Translations under genes and position numbers: made by a program
In this document: positions 61,326 through 64,000 of the stretch, one piece after another
How positions within the stretch are numbered: the first letter of the stretch is position 1
Layout: each line of letters opens with the position of its first letter
Assembly: GCA_964291275.2 (NCBI GenBank)
Contig: OZ219799.1
Coordinates: 1,674,001 to 1,738,000, forward strand
Length of the DNA stretch: 64,000 bases
Source: Bin80 sp964291275
GTDB lineage: Bacteria; Bacteroidota; Rhodothermia; Rhodothermales; Bin80
Direction: 5' to 3'
Notes under the pieces: model-generated
Told to the model about the DNA's origin: nothing
Seen by the model: only the letters and a program-made list of their open reading frames with translations
Databases searched by the model: none

Positions 61326-62780
61326 TTACAACTTCTTTTTGAGCAGCACGACGTTCTCAACATGATGCGTCTGTGGGAATAGGTCTATAGGCTGAGCAAT
61401 CACCGCAAGGTATGATTCCGAAAGCACCTTCAGGTCACGTGCCTGTGATTGGATGTTGCAGCTTACGTACACGATAGTACGCGCCCCCAACTGAGAGACC
61501 TGGGCAGCAACTTTTGGATGCATACCTGCCCGGGGTGGATCAAGCACAATGATATCCGGGGGACCGTGCTCAGAGGTAAAGGCGGGCGTCAAGAGTTTCA
61601 GCATATCCCCGCTGATGAAAGTACAGTTCTCTACTGCGTTCAGCACTGCATTGGATCTTGCGTTCAGGACGGCGTCCTCGACCAGCTCGATACCCGTTAC
61701 ACTTGCCGCGCTTTTGGCCAGCGACAACGCTATAGTCCCTGTCCCGCAATACAGGTCATACACATGATCGTTTGGGGTGACGTCGGCCAGATCCTGTACG
61801 ACAGTCACTAAATTTTCGGCTTGAAGAGTATTGGTCTGAAAAAATGCACCAGGCGCAATTTCGAAGGTCAAATCATGGATGCGGTCTCTTATGATTCCGG
61901 GGCCATAGATTGTTTCTGTCCGCTCCCCAAAGGCGGTTTGTGCATGGGACGTGTTGATGGTATTGACCAGCGTAGTTACATAAGGGTGTTCGGTTTGCAG
62001 GTAAGCCCCAAGGCTGAGCATGCGCTCCTCGTCGTATCCGAATGTAACCAGGTTTGCCATGAGCTCCGGCATGTGCACGGATTCACGGATAACCAGATTT
62101 CGCAGAAAACCTTCCTTGCGGCGCCAGTCGCAGGGCACCCAGTTCGATTTTCGTGTGAAGTCACGAACCCCGTTCAGCAGCGCAATACATTTTTCGCTCT
62201 GAAGGTGACATTCGTTAATGTCCAGAACTTTGGCAAAATTTCCAGGGGGATGCAGACCAAGCGCAAATGATTTGTCGTAGAGAGTGTCGGAGTTGATTTC
62301 TTCTCGGGATAGCCAGCGATGAGCCGAAAACGAGAACTCCATTTTATTTCGGTAACCGTATGGCACAGTTACTCCCAGTGGTGCGCGTATCTCCAGTTCG
62401 GGGAGATCGGCCTGACGTGTCATTACCTCACGGATCAGCTGATGTTTGTCCTTGAGCTGTTGTGAATAAGCAACATGCTGAAGGGTGCAGCCTCCGCAGC
62501 TCCCAAAATAACGGCAGCGTGGCGTAGTCCGGTTTGGGGAAGATTCAAGTACGGACAGGAGACGTGCTTCAGCAAACTTCCGACGTCGTTTTAGAACTTC
62601 TACCTTGACGCGCTCTCCTGCCAATGTGTGGGGTACAAAAACAACCTGGCCGTTGTGGTGAGCTAAGCATTTGCCTCGATTGGCTACCTTTTCCATCACC
62701 AGCTCCAATACATCTCCGCGCCGCAGTTTGCGTTTTTCGGCTGGAGTCTCTCCGGTTCGCTGATCAGAAGGCATGGCCAA
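61326..62780 (-). CDS. rlmD: 23S rRNA (uracil-5-)-methyltransferase, RlmD/RumA family
   Basis: 484 residues. An N-terminal TRAM domain (about residues 20-80) precedes the iron-sulfur cluster cysteines C89, C95 and C98 (PRCRYFGSCGGCTLQH); a later Cys near ECHLQSEKC should be the fourth. The SAM motif VYDLYCGTGTIALSLAKSA, LDPPRAGMHPKVAAQV and the catalytic YVSCNIQSQARDL follow. The family methylates U1939 or U747/U1939 of 23S rRNA, or tRNA U54; which one is not certain. It overlaps the upstream barrel gene by 17 bp. Confidence 0.9.
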   Translation of the reverse strand: MAMPSDQRTGETPAEKRKLRRGDVLELVMEKVANRGKCLAHHNGQVVFVPHTLAGERVKVEVLKRRRKFAEARLLSVLESSPNRTTPRCRYFGSCGGCTLQHVAYSQQLKDKHQLIREVMTRQADLPELEIRAPLGVTVPYGYRNKMEFSFSAHRWLSREEINSDTLYDKSFALGLHPPGNFAKVLDINECHLQSEKCIALLNGVRDFTRKSNWVPCDWRRKEGFLRNLVIRESVHMPELMANLVTFGYDEERMLSLGAYLQTEHPYVTTLVNTINTSHAQTAFGERTETIYGPGIIRDRIHDLTFEIAPGAFFQTNTLQAENLVTVVQDLADVTPNDHVYDLYCGTGTIALSLAKSAASVTGIELVEDAVLNARSNAVLNAVENCTFISGDMLKLLTPAFTSEHGPPDIIVLDPPRAGMHPKVAAQVSQLGARTIVYVSCNIQSQARDLKVLSESYLAVIAQPIDLFPQTHHVENVVLLKKKL

Positions 62781-64000
62781 GTCGAAAATGTGCTACCGAG
62801 TTGTTCAGGCCCGTGGGAAGGAATCCTGCTTCCGGTCTTGCAGGATCGTAGACACGAACCGCCAGATCCAGTCTTGCAACCAGGTAAGCCCATGAAATCC
62901 GTAGCCCCATACCCGCACCAACCCCTGTTTCTCTGAATAGGTTCTGAAGGACAAAACGTCCAGTTGGGCTGTCGGGTGTAGTTTTGGTGAAGCCGGGGTT
63001 ACGCCATCCGAACCACACATTGCCTGCATCAGCGAACGTCGTCAATATCCAATCAGCTCCCAGGCGATCTCGAACTACTGTTTGTCGTAATTCCAGGCTG
63101 GTTTCCAGTTTGATATCTCCACCTAACAGGCTGGTTTCGGTCTTGCTATTATCTCTTTGCCTGAAGCTCGCGGCCCCCGGCCCTAATTGTCGGAGTCTCC
63201 ATCCTCGCACACTCGAAGCACCTCCGCTATAGAATCGTCGATCAAACGGCACTACGCTGGCTTTTCCGATAGGATGGGCTAAGCCGCCAACAAATTTCAT
63301 GGCAAGTACGGTTCGATTACCCAAGCGATAGTATCGTCGGAAATTACCCACGAATCGCACATACTGGCGGTAAATAACCTCGGTGTTACTGTCTGCAAAA
63401 GAAAAAAGGCGGACGTGTTGTTCTAGAATGTTTGGAGTAAATACGTATCGATCCAGTAAATAAGGCAACGTACCGCCTAGCTCAACGGCAGCTTCGTAAC
63501 TGTATCCTCTGTCTCTGCGCAACAGGTTCACGTTCTCCGAACGCAAAGTGTATCTGATTGCGTTGTTAATTTGGGGTTGGGTATAGTCCTCAAGAATTTG
63601 TGCACGCTGTACAGGGTCAATAATTTGCGGAATTCCTCCAGCGTCCAGCACACGATCCAGGAATCGCAATTGAAAGCCATTCAATGTGTCTGGTTGGCTT
63701 AAGCTCAGGTCCATCAGATCTATGATTGAAGTGACATTCTGATTGTGCTGCAACTCCAACCGAATACGAGCTGATGCACGTCCGCGTATGATTAAGCTGA
63801 GGTCTTTGCGGCGGGCTGTGAGATAACTGAAAGTGAATCGGGTTCTGGTCTGATATAAATTAAGAGAAGAATCCAGCTTGCGGAACGGAAATACCAGGTA
63901 CGGCAGGCTGACAGTGGTTGCAAATTCTACTGCGCTGGACGAAAAGAATGTCGTATCCACATCAGTTGCAACTGAACCAGTAGTACTGATGCTGAGTACT
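62764..64000 (-). CDS. BamA/TamA (D15)-type outer-membrane protein, 5' end outside the window
   Basis: At least 412 C-terminal residues of a 16-strand D15 barrel. The frame is open to the window edge, so the true start, and probably POTRA domains, lie outside. The diagnostic FYSGGASSVRGWRLRQLGPG (the lid-loop/strand region of BamA, TamA and Sam50) is present, followed by TTFADAGNVWFGW and the terminal strand ending FRLGHAF with the aromatic residue. The length and style suggest a TamA/TamL-like surface-antigen protein in outer-membrane biogenesis. It is first in an operon with rlmD and the epimerase. Confidence 0.85.
   Translation of the reverse strand, partial: VLSISTTGSVATDVDTTFFSSSAVEFATTVSLPYLVFPFRKLDSSLNLYQTRTRFTFSYLTARRKDLSLIIRGRASARIRLELQHNQNVTSIIDLMDLSLSQPDTLNGFQLRFLDRVLDAGGIPQIIDPVQRAQILEDYTQPQINNAIRYTLRSENVNLLRRDRGYSYEAAVELGGTLPYLLDRYVFTPNILEQHVRLFSFADSNTEVIYRQYVRFVGNFRRYYRLGNRTVLAMKFVGGLAHPIGKASVVPFDRRFYSGGASSVRGWRLRQLGPGAASFRQRDNSKTETSLLGGDIKLETSLELRQTVVRDRLGADWILTTFADAGNVWFGWRNPGFTKTTPDSPTGRFVLQNLFRETGVGAGMGLRISWAYLVARLDLAVRVYDPARPEAGFLPTGLNNSVAHFRLGHAF

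Overview
The window looks like chromosomal DNA from a Gram-negative member of the Rhodothermota/Bacteroidota side of the tree, probably an uncultured, IS-rich marine or host-associated lineage. The grounds are a type IX secretion (T9SS) sorting domain, a TonB-dependent receptor with an N-terminal carboxypeptidase-regulatory domain, a large BNR-propeller exoprotein, RNase Y, the one-polypeptide E2-E1 2-oxoglutarate dehydrogenase and a BamA/TamA-type barrel, plus weak or absent Shine-Dalgarno sequences and moderate G+C. Species cannot be named from the sequence alone.

Layout. 1-3.1 kb: two ISL3-family elements break a thioredoxin-like membrane gene. 3.1-10.2 kb: recO, a hydantoinase/oxoprolinase pair (hyuA-hyuB) and a convergent aconitase. 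10.5-13.6 kb: a two-gene DUF488 unit whose second gene is broken by an ISL3 copy. 14.3-21.6 kb: tRNA-Ala, a secreted BNR/VPS10-like protein, another ISL3 copy and a T9SS cargo with Calx-beta domains. 21.6-25.0 kb: a bounded mobile unit in which an IS1595-type transposase is fused operon-style to a type II restriction-modification (R-M) system. 25.1-39.1 kb: housekeeping genes (dtd, rdgB, glyS, a dipeptidase, two RNase Y paralogues, a candidate 6S RNA, zapA, pheT, pheS, rplT, rpmI, infC, tRNA-Val). 39.2-43.5 kb: a DUF5683-like protein, a TonB receptor and an aldo/keto reductase. 43.9-51.2 kb: a nest of three ISs beside a MmeI-like R-M gene. 51.7-64 kb: envelope proteins, rpsU, 2-oxoglutarate dehydrogenase and a barrel-rlmD-epimerase operon.

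Five ISL3-family copies of three types (A twice, B three times, C once, counting the left-edge copy as the sixth element) and one unrelated IS could be delimited to the base. Four insertions leave exact 8-bp or 6-bp duplications, and all the ISL3 sites with both flanks visible fall in oligo-A/T runs. Removing them in silico restores open frames for the thioredoxin-like gene, the DUF488 partner and the nested B transposase, and the lengths add up exactly.

The best candidates for something undescribed are: (i) the 3.4-kb IS1595-like element carrying transposase, methyltransferase, nuclease and a small ORF that ends inside the terminal repeat, with a possible transposase-less relative around the MmeI-like gene; (ii) a transcription attenuator for pheS-pheT with a 16-residue leader peptide containing three consecutive Phe codons; (iii) a second RNase Y whose coiled-coil stalk grew by nine 21-residue repeats and now carries a one-base frameshift; (iv) the IS-inactivated DUF488 pair. 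All functional statements rest on motif recognition by eye; no database search was run.
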